From contig CACXDC010000052.1 in assembly GCA_902766365.1 (NCBI GenBank), positions 1-32,505 of the forward strand: a stretch of DNA of 32,505 nt, read 5' to 3'. The position numbers were made by a program, and so were the translations under genes. Position 1 is the stretch's first letter; the number at the start of each line of letters is the position of its first letter. Below the pieces are notes generated by a model. That model did not search any database, had not been told where the DNA came from, and saw only the letters and a list, made by a program, of their open reading frames with translations. This stretch comes from an uncultured Lachnospiraceae bacterium (GTDB lineage: Bacteria > Bacillota > Clostridia > Lachnospirales > Lachnospiraceae). Below are positions 1 through 7,837 of this stretch, piece after piece.

Positions 1-691
1 CACGCCCCATACCACCTTCATCCGGACTGATGACCATCATGTGGTCGGAGTCAAGCTGCAGATCATCTACGTTGCGGAGCAGGCCTTTGATAAACTGATA
101 GGTAGGCTGTACTGTTTCAAAACCATGCAGAGGAATCGCATTCTGTACACGGGGATCATGTGCATCGAAGGTGATGATATTGTCAACGCCCATACGTACC
201 AGTTCCTGCAGTGCCAGTGCACAGTCAAGGGATTCTCTTGCTGTTCTCTTGTGCTGACGGCTTTCGTAGAGGAAAGGCATGATCACAGTGATCCTTCTTG
301 CTTTACCGCCTACAGCAGCAATGATACGCTTCAGATCCTGATAGTGATCATCCGGGGACATGTGGTTTTCGTGCCCGCAGAGAGAATAGGTCAGGCTGTA
401 ATTGGCAACATCAACGAGAATATAAAGGTCTGTACCACGGACAGATTCCAGGATCATGCCCTTTGCTTCACCGGAACCAAAACGCGGTACCTTGGCTTTC
501 AGAATGTAGGAATCACGCTGATAACCAGAAAAGGCAAGGCTGTTTTTGTGCTCGCTTTCACGGACGGTCCTCCATTCTACCAGATAATCATCTACCTTCT
601 GACCGAGGGATTTGCAGCCCTCCAGGGGAATAATGCCCAGAGATCCTACAGGTATGGTCTCAAGATTTCTTGTTTCTTCACGTTGTGACAT
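1..691 (-). CDS. prs: Ribose-phosphate pyrophosphokinase (PRPP synthetase), partial, C-terminus outside window
   Basis: This gene makes PRPP from ribose 5-phosphate and ATP for nucleotide, histidine and tryptophan synthesis; it is cytosolic. The reverse strand reads open from an ATG at 689-691 to the window edge, giving 230 codons. Recognisable blocks are RGTDLYILVD (about residues 83-92), the ESRQHKRTARES region near residue 146, and FDAHDPRVQNA near residue 180, which match the PRPP synthetase N-terminal half. The N-terminal leader before the first block is longer than in E. coli Prs, as in the long clostridial form. The ribosome-binding site AGTGAGGA overlaps the end of the dnaI-like gene, and the gap between the two genes is only 8 bases. 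It is therefore the third gene of a dnaD-dnaI-prs operon. The rightward frame opposite it (41-688) is a shadow. Confidence 0.9.
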   Translation of the reverse strand, partial: MSQREETRNLETIPVGSLGIIPLEGCKSLGQKVDDYLVEWRTVRESEHKNSLAFSGYQRDSYILKAKVPRFGSGEAKGMILESVRGTDLYILVDVANYSLTYSLCGHENHMSPDDHYQDLKRIIAAVGGKARRITVIMPFLYESRQHKRTARESLDCALALQELVRMGVDNIITFDAHDPRVQNAIPLHGFETVQPTYQFIKGLLRNVDDLQLDSDHMMVISPDEGGMGR

Positions 692-699
692 GGGAGTCC

Positions 700-1671
700 T
701 CACTTTCTGTTCTGAAGTCTTTTTTTATACATCCGGATATCAGGTCCGGTTATCTTACAGATTTCGTAGTTGCTGGTGATCCTGGAAAAGATCCTGTCAG
801 AATAGCGATTCCGGAAATCCTCCAGTGAAAGATTAGTGGAAATAATAGTAGCTTTTTTACGCAGATGTCTGTCATTGATCAGTGAAAAAAGCTCAGAGGC
901 AATCAGATTATTGGTAAATTCTGTGCCAAGATCATCAATGATCAGCAGATCACTTTCGAACAGATCTCCATAGGAACTTCGGAGGTCATCACTGTTTCTG
1001 TAGTCAAATTTATATTTGGACAGCGTGTCGAAAAGTCCGGTGGCACTGAAATAGATCACAGAATGACCACTTTCAATCAACTCTTTGGCAATACAGCCTG
1101 AGAGAAAGGATTTGCCCGTACCAACTGTACCATAAAAAAAGAGATTGTGGTAGTCTGAATTAAAATTATTGATAAAGTTTCTGCAGGTAAGCACAGTGTT
1201 CCTGAACCTTGTCAGATCCTCTCCCTGATAGTATTCGTAGGACAGGGTGGAAAAATTCTCACTTTCCAGCATTTTGCGGATCCCGGACTGCTCATACAGA
1301 AGATCGATCTGCGCCTGCAGAAAACAATGACATTTCCTGCCATCGACATATCCGGTATCCTTACAGTCGGGACACTCATAGACCGGAGAAAGATAATCAG
1401 CAGGAAGACCGGCGTCTGCAAGGAGTGCTTCCTGCTTCCTGCGCAGCCTTGCAAGCTCCAGCTTCAGATCCTCCATGGCATCTTTGTTTCCGAGAAGAAG
1501 CTGTTTCCCCTGCCTGACAGAAACAGAGGCAATCTCATTTCTGACCTCCTGATAACCGGGGATATGTTTCATGACGTAAGCTGTCCGCTCTTCGAGAAGA
1601 TGACGGCTGTCAGTCTGTCTGGCTTCATAGAGCTTCATAATGGTTTCATACTGGGAATTGGTAAGTGCCAC
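700..1671 (-). CDS. dnaI: DnaI/DnaC-like replicative helicase loader (IstB-like AAA+ ATPase)
   Basis: This is probably the ATPase that loads the DnaB-type helicase at origins and restart sites. The 323-residue protein has a helical N-terminal part. A Cys cluster follows (C100, C103, C114, C116, with H115), consistent with a zinc-binding element as in Bacillus DnaI. The AAA+ domain has Walker A GTVGTGKS at 181-188, Walker B LLIIDD at 242-247 and a sensor-1-like STNLS. The start is GTG (1669-1671) with the strong ribosome-binding site AAAAGGAGCG. It lies 13 bases after the dnaD-like gene and 8 before prs, so the three are co-transcribed. Zinc element plus neighbouring dnaD argue for a chromosomal loader rather than an IS21-type IstB protein. 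Confidence 0.88.
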   Translation of the reverse strand: MALTNSQYETIMKLYEARQTDSRHLLEERTAYVMKHIPGYQEVRNEIASVSVRQGKQLLLGNKDAMEDLKLELARLRRKQEALLADAGLPADYLSPVYECPDCKDTGYVDGRKCHCFLQAQIDLLYEQSGIRKMLESENFSTLSYEYYQGEDLTRFRNTVLTCRNFINNFNSDYHNLFFYGTVGTGKSFLSGCIAKELIESGHSVIYFSATGLFDTLSKYKFDYRNSDDLRSSYGDLFESDLLIIDDLGTEFTNNLIASELFSLINDRHLRKKATIISTNLSLEDFRNRYSDRIFSRITSNYEICKITGPDIRMYKKRLQNRK

Positions 1672-1684
1672 GGGTACGCTCCTT

Positions 1685-2770
1685 TTAGTTGCTTAAGATC
1701 TCTCTTTCCAGAGTATCAAAGTCATAATCAGTGTGCATGAACTGATTGAACTGTCCGTTCTTTGGTGCAGTTTTAGCTGCCGGCTTCCGGGAATGGGCTT
1801 CATCCATGGTACGGATATCTGCCTTGTGCTTTACATGGTTTTCGTGCCAGCTTTTCAAAATGCTGTCAGCGTATTCGAAGCGGTGTCTGTCAGTAGCAAG
1901 AACAGTTCTTTCACAGGCTTCCATGATGATATCAGAAGTAAAACCATACTCCCGGACCCATTTCATGGCATAATCAGCTTCGGCCCTGGTCGGGGCAGAG
2001 GATTTGCCAAGAGCTTTCATGATATCATATACTGTCTTATCATATTTGGTGGCATATCTGGCTGCCTGTGCAGGTGTGGTAACACCTTCCTGTGCCCAGC
2101 TGATGGCCACCTTTTCTATGTAGCGGAAATCCTTCTTACCCTTTTCCACACAGTACTGGATCAGATAGTCGATCAGATCAACGGAGAAATGAAGCCTGTC
2201 TGAAAAGAAAAGAATGGTTTTCATTTCAGAGGCAGTCAGTGGTTTGCCGATATACTGTTCGGCAACGAAGATGATCTGGGAGGTTTCCTCATTATTTTTG
2301 AATTCTTTCAGCTCATCCAGAGAGTAGGAGGGCTTTGCAAAAGGGTCAGCCGTTTCAGAAACTGCTTTGGCGGCAGGATCTTCCGGGATACTTCTGTCTG
2401 GCATGTCCTTCTTGGAGACAGTAACAGGCATGGTAACGATTTTGGTCAGGGGAAGAACATCATTTTCCCTGCGGCTGGTTACATCCAGCAGACGAATGCC
2501 GCACAGAGCCTTGTCTTCACCATATTCCAGTGCGAGAAGGTTATTCTTTTCCCAGTACTTCAGTGCCCGCATCACATCTTTTTCGGTGTGATTAAACTTG
2601 TCCGCGATATCAGACACACTGGTAGCCTTATGTGCACTCATCATACGCAGAAGATATAAATAGATCTTAATCTGCGCATCATTGGCATCCTTCATATATT
2701 CATCAATAAATAAATTGGACACAATGGTGGTATCGGCATAGTTGTCCTGGTAAATAGTAAAACGACTCAC
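1685..2770 (-). CDS. dnaD: DnaD-domain replication initiation/primosome protein
   Basis: DnaD/DnaB-family proteins bridge DnaA or restart proteins to the helicase loader in Firmicutes. The 361-residue product has an N-terminal winged-helix-like region (about 10-90). A charged linker follows, then two DnaD-like segments. The first contains YIEKVAISW (around residue 217) and the second YADSILKSW (around residue 302); both fit the family's YxxxIxxxW signature. The start is GTG (2768-2770) with a modest ribosome-binding site (AGGGAT). It is first in the dnaD-dnaI-prs operon. A good promoter lies at 2822-2850 and DnaA-box-like 9-mers lie further upstream. It may be an ortholog of DnaD or a combined DnaD/DnaB-type protein; sequence alone does not separate these. 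Confidence 0.85.
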   Translation of the reverse strand: MSRFTIYQDNYADTTIVSNLFIDEYMKDANDAQIKIYLYLLRMMSAHKATSVSDIADKFNHTEKDVMRALKYWEKNNLLALEYGEDKALCGIRLLDVTSRRENDVLPLTKIVTMPVTVSKKDMPDRSIPEDPAAKAVSETADPFAKPSYSLDELKEFKNNEETSQIIFVAEQYIGKPLTASEMKTILFFSDRLHFSVDLIDYLIQYCVEKGKKDFRYIEKVAISWAQEGVTTPAQAARYATKYDKTVYDIMKALGKSSAPTRAEADYAMKWVREYGFTSDIIMEACERTVLATDRHRFEYADSILKSWHENHVKHKADIRTMDEAHSRKPAAKTAPKNGQFNQFMHTDYDFDTLEREILSN

Positions 2771-2821
2771 GTTTGATCCCTGCTCTCTGCTGTTTACATT
2801 TTCATTTTCAAAGCAAAGATG

Positions 2822-2850
2822 ATTATAGCATATGAAAAAGGAAATGCAAA
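2822..2850 (-). promoter_or_regulatory. Predicted sigma-A promoter of dnaD-dnaI-prs
   Basis: On the reverse strand TTTGCA (2845-2850) is followed by a 17-base spacer and a perfect TATAAT (2822-2827). A TGC just before the -10 makes it an extended -10. The expected start site is near 2815, about 45 bases before the GTG of dnaD. Confidence 0.65.
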
Positions 2851-2896
2851 CCTCAATTTTCCGGAAAACCCAGTATTTACAAGGGTTTCAGGACTT

Positions 2897-2923
2897 TGTG
2901 GACAATGTGGATAATGTGGATAG
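2897..2923. promoter_or_regulatory. Three abutting DnaA-box-like 9-mers
   Basis: Three 9-mers sit head to tail with no gap: TGTGGACAA (2897-2905), TGTGGATAA (2906-2914) and TGTGGATAG (2915-2923). The middle one is the exact complement of the consensus DnaA box TTATCCACA; the outer two each differ by one base. They lie about 45-75 bases upstream of the -35 of the dnaD promoter. An AT-rich stretch (2941-2990) follows on the right. Confidence 0.65.
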
Positions 2924-2988
2924 TTTATTGGAGGAGGAGAAAAACTATTGTAAAAAACAGGTAAAATCTACTTCTGTCATAAAAATAA

Positions 2989-3044
2989 ATATCCACATAA
3001 GGAAGAGGCTTTTACAGCTTCCAGAATGTGGATATCGTGGATAA
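2989..3044. promoter_or_regulatory. Second group of DnaA-box-like 9-mers
   Basis: ATATCCACA (2989-2997) is in the forward orientation. TGTGGATAT (3027-3035) and CGTGGATAA (3036-3044) abut each other in reverse orientation. Each differs from the TTATCCACA consensus by one base. The last box ends four bases before the murC stop codon. Together with 2897-2923 this makes six near-consensus boxes in about 150 bases of non-coding DNA. Confidence 0.55.
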
Positions 3045-3048
3045 AAAA

Positions 3049-4425
3049 TTATTTCAGAAGGTTTTCTCCGATTTTAACAACATCTCCGGCTCCCATAGTT
3101 ATCAACAGGTCACCGGGCTTACATTTTTCCAGGATAAATTTTTCGATAGAAGAAAAATCCGGGAAATAATAACAGGTTTTGCCAAGAGCTTCAATTTCTT
3201 TCTGAAGTGTTTCCGAGCTGATCCCAAGGTTATCAGTTTCCCTGGCCGGATAAATATCAGCAAGGATCACATAATCAGCATGGGACAGAGCCTTTGCAAA
3301 ATCCTTCATAAATGCCTTGGTACGTGAAAATGTATGCGGCTGGAATACACAGTACAGATCCTTATGGGGATAATTTGCAGCAGCTTTCAAAGTTGCAGTA
3401 ATTTCTGTGGGATGATGTGCATAATCATCTATTATAGTAATACCGTTGATACGGCCTTTATATTCAAAACGTCTGTCAGTACCATGAAAATCGGACAGGG
3501 CCTTTGCAGTAACAGATGGATCCACAGAAAGGAGGTTTGCAAGTGCAATTGCTGCGAGGGCATTCAGGATGTTGTGCTCTCCGGGAACAGACAGGGTAAA
3601 ACGTCCGCCGGGAATCCCTTCCTTCACTAAAGTAAAGGAGGCACAGCCCTTTTCGTCATAAGTAATGTCAGCGGCACTGTAGGTAAAGGAAGGATCCATA
3701 CCAAAGGTGATGATGGGACAGGCCACATCTGCGGTGATCCCGGAAAGATCGGAAATACTGCCGTTTATGATCAGTGCACCGTCAGAAGGAAGGAGCAGGG
3801 CAAAACGGTGGAAGGAAGAACGGATATCAGCCAGATCCTTGAAGAAATCCAGATGATCTGCTTCTATGTTAAGGATCAGACCGATCTTCGGATAAAAGCT
3901 TAGGAAGCTGTTGGTATATTCGCAGGCCTCTGTCACAAAGTAATCAGAATGACCGATCCTGATATTGCCGCCGATAGTCTTCAGGATACCACCGATGGAA
4001 AGGGTGGGATCGAGCTCTGCATGGAGCAGGATCTCAGAGATCATGGAAGTGGTCGTGGTCTTGCCATGAGTGCCGCTGATGGCAATGGGAAGCTTATAAT
4101 TCTTCATCATCTGTCCAAGGAGTTCTGCCCTTGTGAGAAGAGGAAGAGAAAGCTCTGAGGCTGCCTGCATTTCCGGATTATCCGGATGGATGGCACTGGT
4201 GTAAACAACAAGATCCAGGTCATCTGACAGGTTTTCACGTCGCTGGCCATAGAAGATATGGGCACCTCTTTTTTCGAGAAGTTCAGTCAGGGGAGATGGG
4301 CGCATGTCAGAGCCGGATATGGTAAATCCTTCATCTAACAGGATCTCTGCAAGACCGCTCATGCTGATGCCGCCGATCCCGATGAAATATATATGAATAG
4401 GGTGATGAAAATCGATCTGATACAT
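3049..4425 (-). CDS. murC: UDP-N-acetylmuramate--L-alanine ligase
   Basis: MurC joins L-alanine to UDP-MurNAc using ATP, the first peptide step of peptidoglycan precursor synthesis in the cytosol. The 458-residue protein has the expected N-terminal nucleotide-binding GIGGISMSGLAEIL (about 15-28), the Mur-ligase ATP loop GTHGKTTTTSMI (about 118) and DDYAHHPTEI near residue 334. The frame extends to a TTG at 4438-4440, but that codon lies within the ribosome-binding site GGAGG. The ATG at 4423-4425, 8 bases after GGAGG, is the sensible start. It is leftward and monocistronic here, with the DnaA-box region directly after its stop. Confidence 0.95.
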   Translation of the reverse strand: MYQIDFHHPIHIYFIGIGGISMSGLAEILLDEGFTISGSDMRPSPLTELLEKRGAHIFYGQRRENLSDDLDLVVYTSAIHPDNPEMQAASELSLPLLTRAELLGQMMKNYKLPIAISGTHGKTTTTSMISEILLHAELDPTLSIGGILKTIGGNIRIGHSDYFVTEACEYTNSFLSFYPKIGLILNIEADHLDFFKDLADIRSSFHRFALLLPSDGALIINGSISDLSGITADVACPIITFGMDPSFTYSAADITYDEKGCASFTLVKEGIPGGRFTLSVPGEHNILNALAAIALANLLSVDPSVTAKALSDFHGTDRRFEYKGRINGITIIDDYAHHPTEITATLKAAANYPHKDLYCVFQPHTFSRTKAFMKDFAKALSHADYVILADIYPARETDNLGISSETLQKEIEALGKTCYYFPDFSSIEKFILEKCKPGDLLITMGAGDVVKIGENLLK

Positions 4426-4456
4426 GGAAATAACCTCCAAATATAATTATACTGAT

Positions 4457-4485
4457 ATTATAAACATCCTATACAAAAAAACCAA
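4457..4485 (-). promoter_or_regulatory. Possible murC promoter
   Basis: On the reverse strand TTGGTT (4480-4485), a 17-base spacer and a perfect TATAAT (4457-4462) precede murC. The -35 is weak (three of six). Confidence 0.4.
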
Positions 4486-4544
4486 TAGCATTTTGAACAA
4501 AATGTATGGTCTGCTTCTTTTGCATAACACAAAATGTTGTAAAC

Positions 4545-4572
4545 ACGATTTGAATGCGGAAATTCAAATCGT
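4545..4572. repeat. Perfect 11-bp inverted repeat in the murC/glgC divergent region
   Basis: The arms ACGATTTGAAT (4545-4555) and ATTCAAATCGT (4562-4572) are exact reverse complements with a 6-base centre. No T-run follows on either strand, so it does not look like a terminator. It sits about 60 bases upstream of the glgC -35 and about 60 upstream of the putative murC -35, as an operator would. Confidence 0.6.
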
Positions 4573-4633
4573 ACAGAATTGTAAGATATTTACATAAAAG
4601 CATGTAAAATGAGCAAAATTTTTGTAAAAAATA

Positions 4634-4662
4634 TTCACATTCAAACGGTTATATGATATACT
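4634..4662 (+). promoter_or_regulatory. Predicted glgC-glgD promoter
   Basis: TTCACA (4634-4639), a 17-base spacer and TATACT (4657-4662) form a near-consensus sigma-A promoter, and TGA before the -10 makes it extended. The start site would be near 4669, leaving about 80 bases of leader before the glgC ATG. Confidence 0.65.
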
Positions 4663-4751
4663 ATTCGTAAACTTGATGATTGGAAACTATAACGGTCTAC
4701 CGATTATTAAGAACAAAATATTCACAAAAAATACTGGTAAGAGGTGACAAC

Positions 4752-6029
4752 ATGATTAAAAAGGAAATGATTGCCATGTTATTAGCGGGCGGTCAGGGAA
4801 GCAGACTTGGTGTGCTCACTTCAAAAGTGGCCAAACCTGCGGTATCTTTTGGGGGAAAGTACCGTATTATCGACTTCCCGCTCAGCAACTGTATTAACTC
4901 CGGTGTAGATACAGTGGGCGTGCTGACCCAGTATCAGCCCCTCAGGCTGAATACACATATTGGCATTGGTATTCCGTGGGATCTGGACAGGAATATTGGT
5001 GGAGTCAGCGTCCTGCCGCCTTATGAGAAGGTGACAAACAGTGAGTGGTATACAGGTACCGCAAATGCGATCTATCAGAACATTGATTACATGGAGAGCT
5101 TTAATCCCGATTATATCCTGATCCTGTCAGGAGATCATATTTATAAGATGGATTATGAAGTGATGCTGGACTTCCATAAGGAAAAGGGAGCAGAATGTAC
5201 CATCGCAGTCATGCCGGTTCCGATGGAGGAAGCGAAGCGGTTTGGTATTATGATCACAGATGAGGATAAGAAGATCACAGACTTTGAAGAGAAGCCTGCC
5301 AACCCGAGAAGCAACCTGGCATCCATGGGTATTTACATATTCAACTGGAAGACATTGAAGGAAGCCCTTCTTGCCAATGCAGACCAGCCGGGACTTGACT
5401 TTGGTAAGCATATCATCCCGTACTGCCATGGCAAGGGATCGCCGCTTTATGCTTTTGAATTTAATGGCTACTGGAAGGATGTAGGAACGCTGAATTCATA
5501 CTGGGAAGCCAATATGGAGCTGATCGATATCGTTCCGGAATTTAATCTTTATGAAGAGTACTGGAAGATCTATACAAAGAGTGAGATCCTTCCTCCACAG
5601 TATTTCGCAGAGACCAGTCTGGTAGAGAGAAGTATTATCGGTGAAGGAAGTGAGATCAGCGGACAGGTTTACAATTCCGTGATTGGTTGTGGCGTAACCA
5701 TCGGCAAGGATACGGTGGTAAGGGACTCCATTATTATGAACGGAACTGTGATCGGTGATGGCTGTGAACTGAACAAGGCTATTGTTGCAGAGAAGGCCAT
5801 CATTGGAAACAATGTGAAGATGGGCATCGGTGAAGAAGTGGAGAATGAGACAGATCCGCATATTTACAACCATAGTATTGCAACCGTTGGTGAAAAGAGC
5901 GTGATACCGGATGGCATCACTATCGGTAAGAATACCTGTGTATTCGGAACCACTACCGCTGAGGATTATCCGGATAACTGCCTTGCAAGCGGTAAAACAC
6001 TAATTATTAAGGCGGGTGATGAAAAGTGA
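4752..6029 (+). CDS. glgC: Glucose-1-phosphate adenylyltransferase, catalytic subunit
   Basis: GlgC forms ADP-glucose from glucose 1-phosphate and ATP, the committed step of bacterial glycogen synthesis. The 425-residue protein has the nucleotidyltransferase signature [11 protein letters not shown] near the N-terminus and [19 protein letters not shown] soon after. [11 protein letters not shown] lies mid-protein, and a C-terminal left-handed beta-helix region has hexapeptide-like repeats. The frame continues upstream to a TTG at 4680, but the AGAGGTGAC ribosome-binding site places the start at ATG 4752. The stop overlaps the glgD start by 4 bases, so the two are translationally coupled. Confidence 0.95.
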   Translation: MIKKEMIAMLLAGGQGSRLGVLTSKVAKPAVSFGGKYRIIDFPLSNCINSGVDTVGVLTQYQPLRLNTHIGIGIPWDLDRNIGGVSVLPPYEKVTNSEWYTGTANAIYQNIDYMESFNPDYILILSGDHIYKMDYEVMLDFHKEKGAECTIAVMPVPMEEAKRFGIMITDEDKKITDFEEKPANPRSNLASMGIYIFNWKTLKEALLANADQPGLDFGKHIIPYCHGKGSPLYAFEFNGYWKDVGTLNSYWEANMELIDIVPEFNLYEEYWKIYTKSEILPPQYFAETSLVERSIIGEGSEISGQVYNSVIGCGVTIGKDTVVRDSIIMNGTVIGDGCELNKAIVAEKAIIGNNVKMGIGEEVENETDPHIYNHSIATVGEKSVIPDGITIGKNTCVFGTTTAEDYPDNCLASGKTLIIKAGDEK

Positions 6030-7147
6030 GAGCGATCGGTATTATTTTAGCAGGCGGCAGCAGCTATCGTATGAAGGAACTTTCCACAAAAAGGGCGGTA
6101 TGTGCCATGCCTGTGGCAGGAAGCTATCGTAGCATTGATTTTGCACTGAGCAATATGACGAACTCCCATATTCAGAAGGTGGCTGTACTGACTCAGTACA
6201 ATGCCAGAAGCCTGAATGAGCACCTCAGTTCTTCCAAATGGTGGGATTTCGGCAGAAAGCAGGGCGGTCTGTATGTGATGACGCCGTCTGTAACAGCAGA
6301 AAGCAACGCCTGGTACAGGGGAACCGCAGATGCCATTGCGCAGAACCTTTCTTTCCTGAAGAACTGCCATGAGCCCTATGTGGTAATCGCTTCCGGTGAC
6401 TGTGTTTACAAGCTGGATTACAATAAAGTGCTGGAGTATCACATTGCAAAGATGGCAGATATTACAGTAGTATGCAAGGACATGCCGGCAAGTGAGAATG
6501 TGGATCGTTTCGGTATCCTGAAGATGAATGAGGAAAGCCGGATCGAGGAGTTTGAAGAGAAACCGGTAGTAGCCAAGTCCAACACGATCTCCTGTGGTAT
6601 CTATGTTGTCAGAAGAAGACAGCTGATCGAGATGCTGGAGAAATGTGCAGAAGAAGAAAGATATGATTTTGTTAAGGATATTCTGATCCGTTATAAGAAC
6701 ATGAAGCGGATCTATGGATACAAGATGCAGGAGTACTGGAGCAATATTGCAAGTATTGATGATTATTTCAATACCAATATGGATTTCTTAAAGCCTGAGA
6801 TCCGTGATTACTTCTTCAGACAGTATCCGGATATCTATTCCAAGGTGGATGACCTTCCACCTGCCAAATATAATGTAGGAGTCAGTGTGAAGAACAGTCT
6901 GGTTTCCAGTGGCTGTATCATTAATGGTACTGTAGAGAATTCCGTAATCTTCAAAAAGGCCTATATCGGAAACAACTGTTACATCAAGAACTCCATTATT
7001 CTCAATGATGTGTACATTGGGGATAATACACATATTGAAAACTGTATTGTGGAAAGTCACGGTACGATCAGAGCAAACTCCTACCACGCCGGGGAAGATG
7101 GTAAGATCAAGATCGTTATTGAACGCAGTGACAGATATGTGATCTAG
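6026..7147 (+). CDS. glgD: GlgD, regulatory/non-catalytic subunit of glucose-1-phosphate adenylyltransferase
   Basis: GlgD partners GlgC in Firmicutes and raises the activity of the heteromer. The 373-residue protein shares the fold ([14 protein letters not shown] at the N-terminus, [18 protein letters not shown]). It lacks the canonical GGxGxRL loop and the KPAV block seen in its neighbour GlgC, as expected for a degenerate subunit. The GTG start (6026-6028) overlaps the glgC stop in a GTGA arrangement. No other glycogen genes (glgA, glgP, glgB) are in the window. Confidence 0.93.
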   Translation: MRAIGIILAGGSSYRMKELSTKRAVCAMPVAGSYRSIDFALSNMTNSHIQKVAVLTQYNARSLNEHLSSSKWWDFGRKQGGLYVMTPSVTAESNAWYRGTADAIAQNLSFLKNCHEPYVVIASGDCVYKLDYNKVLEYHIAKMADITVVCKDMPASENVDRFGILKMNEESRIEEFEEKPVVAKSNTISCGIYVVRRRQLIEMLEKCAEEERYDFVKDILIRYKNMKRIYGYKMQEYWSNIASIDDYFNTNMDFLKPEIRDYFFRQYPDIYSKVDDLPPAKYNVGVSVKNSLVSSGCIINGTVENSVIFKKAYIGNNCYIKNSIILNDVYIGDNTHIENCIVESHGTIRANSYHAGEDGKIKIVIERSDRYVI

Positions 7148-7200
7148 GTCACAGCAGCATTTATACAGGATAAACAAACGAAACAGGGGAGAGGAATGCT

Positions 7201-7476
7201 ATGCAGATTACAGATGTAAGAATCAGAAAGGTTGCGAAGGAGGGCAAGATGAAAGCGATCGTATCCATTACGATCGATGACGAATTCGTGATCCATGACA
7301 TTAAAGTGATAGAGGGAGAAAAGGGGTACTTCATTGCCATGCCGAGTAAGAAATCGACAGATGGAGAGTACCGGGATATCGCACATCCGATTAATTCCTC
7401 TACAAGAGAAAATATCCAGAAGATCATTCTGGATCGTTATGAACAGGCACTGCAGGAACCAGATGAAGAGGTCTAG
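7201..7476 (+). CDS. spoVG: SpoVG family regulator
   Basis: SpoVG is a small nucleic-acid-binding regulator known from sporulation and septation control in Bacillus and virulence control in Staphylococcus. The 91-residue protein shows the family pattern: [11 protein letters not shown] at the start, a central FIAMPSKK, and [15 protein letters not shown]. The ATG follows the strong site GGGGAGAGGA. It starts 53 bases after glgD and ends before a clear terminator at 7513-7547. It may be read with glgCD or from its own promoter, which I could not identify. Confidence 0.95.
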   Translation: MQITDVRIRKVAKEGKMKAIVSITIDDEFVIHDIKVIEGEKGYFIAMPSKKSTDGEYRDIAHPINSSTRENIQKIILDRYEQALQEPDEEV

Positions 7477-7512
7477 ACAGAGCCTTTAAGAAACCTGATA
7501 CCAGTTAAAATG

Positions 7513-7547
7513 AAAGCTGTCACTGCTTTTGCAGTGGCAGCTTTTTT
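7513..7547 (+). terminator. Rho-independent terminator after spoVG
   Basis: A 14-bp stem, AAAGCTGTCACTGC against GCAGTGGCAGCTTT with one G-T wobble and a TTTT loop, ends in a T-run. It closes the glgC-glgD-spoVG block. Confidence 0.85.
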
Positions 7548-7550
7548 CGT

Positions 7551-7584
7551 GTCATAGGAAATTACTCCATAATTTTCCTATGAC
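7551..7584. repeat. Near-perfect inverted repeat downstream of the spoVG terminator
   Basis: The arms GTCATAGGAAATTA and TAATTTTCCTATGAC match except for one extra base, with a CTCCA centre. An A-run follows on the plus strand, which is a T-run entering the hairpin when read from the other strand. The rest of 7585-7837 has no credible gene; it holds only a weak promoter-like sequence and the pth ribosome-binding site. Confidence 0.5.
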
Positions 7585-7659
7585 ATAAAAAAGCCCTTCG
7601 GTCAGGATTCTTTCTTGATGCAGGAGTGACAGCCCTCTGAAAGACATGGGACTGTACGG

Positions 7660-7689
7660 TTGCAAAAAAGGCAGCAGATATGTTATATT
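7660..7689 (+). promoter_or_regulatory. Possible pth-mfd promoter
   Basis: TTGCAA (7660-7665) and TATATT (7684-7689) are separated by 18 bases, about 150 bases before pth. It is the best candidate in the 360-base gap after spoVG. Confidence 0.4.
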
Positions 7690-7837
7690 GAAGGCTGTAC
7701 AGGGGCATATGATAAATATGGCCTTGTTTTCTGCATTGTTATACATGGGACAGGAAGAAGTGAATCCGGACTGCATGTGACAAAGGCAGCAGGCAGTACA
7801 GAAAGACGCTGGTTTCAGGAGAAAAGAGGAAAAGAAA

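Noticed and set aside
41-688. Rightward open frame of 215 codons at the left edge
   Set aside because: It is the shadow of prs, whose reverse-strand reading gives clear PRPP synthetase motifs.
2832-3044. Small rightward open frame of 70 codons
   Set aside because: It spans the DnaA-box repeats, its VDNVDNVDS stretch is just the 9-mer repeat translated, it has no good ribosome-binding site and it opposes the dnaD promoter.
4426-4440. Upstream TTG start for murC
   Set aside because: The TTG overlaps the GGAGG ribosome-binding site that serves the ATG at 4423-4425.
4680-4751. N-terminal extension of glgC from a TTG
   Set aside because: The added residues do not resemble GlgC, the ATG at 4752 has a proper ribosome-binding site, and the extension begins about 10 bases from the predicted transcript start.
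7477-7837. Small gene in the spoVG-pth gap (frame 7660-7881)
   Set aside because: It overlaps pth out of frame, lacks a ribosome-binding site and has no recognisable features.
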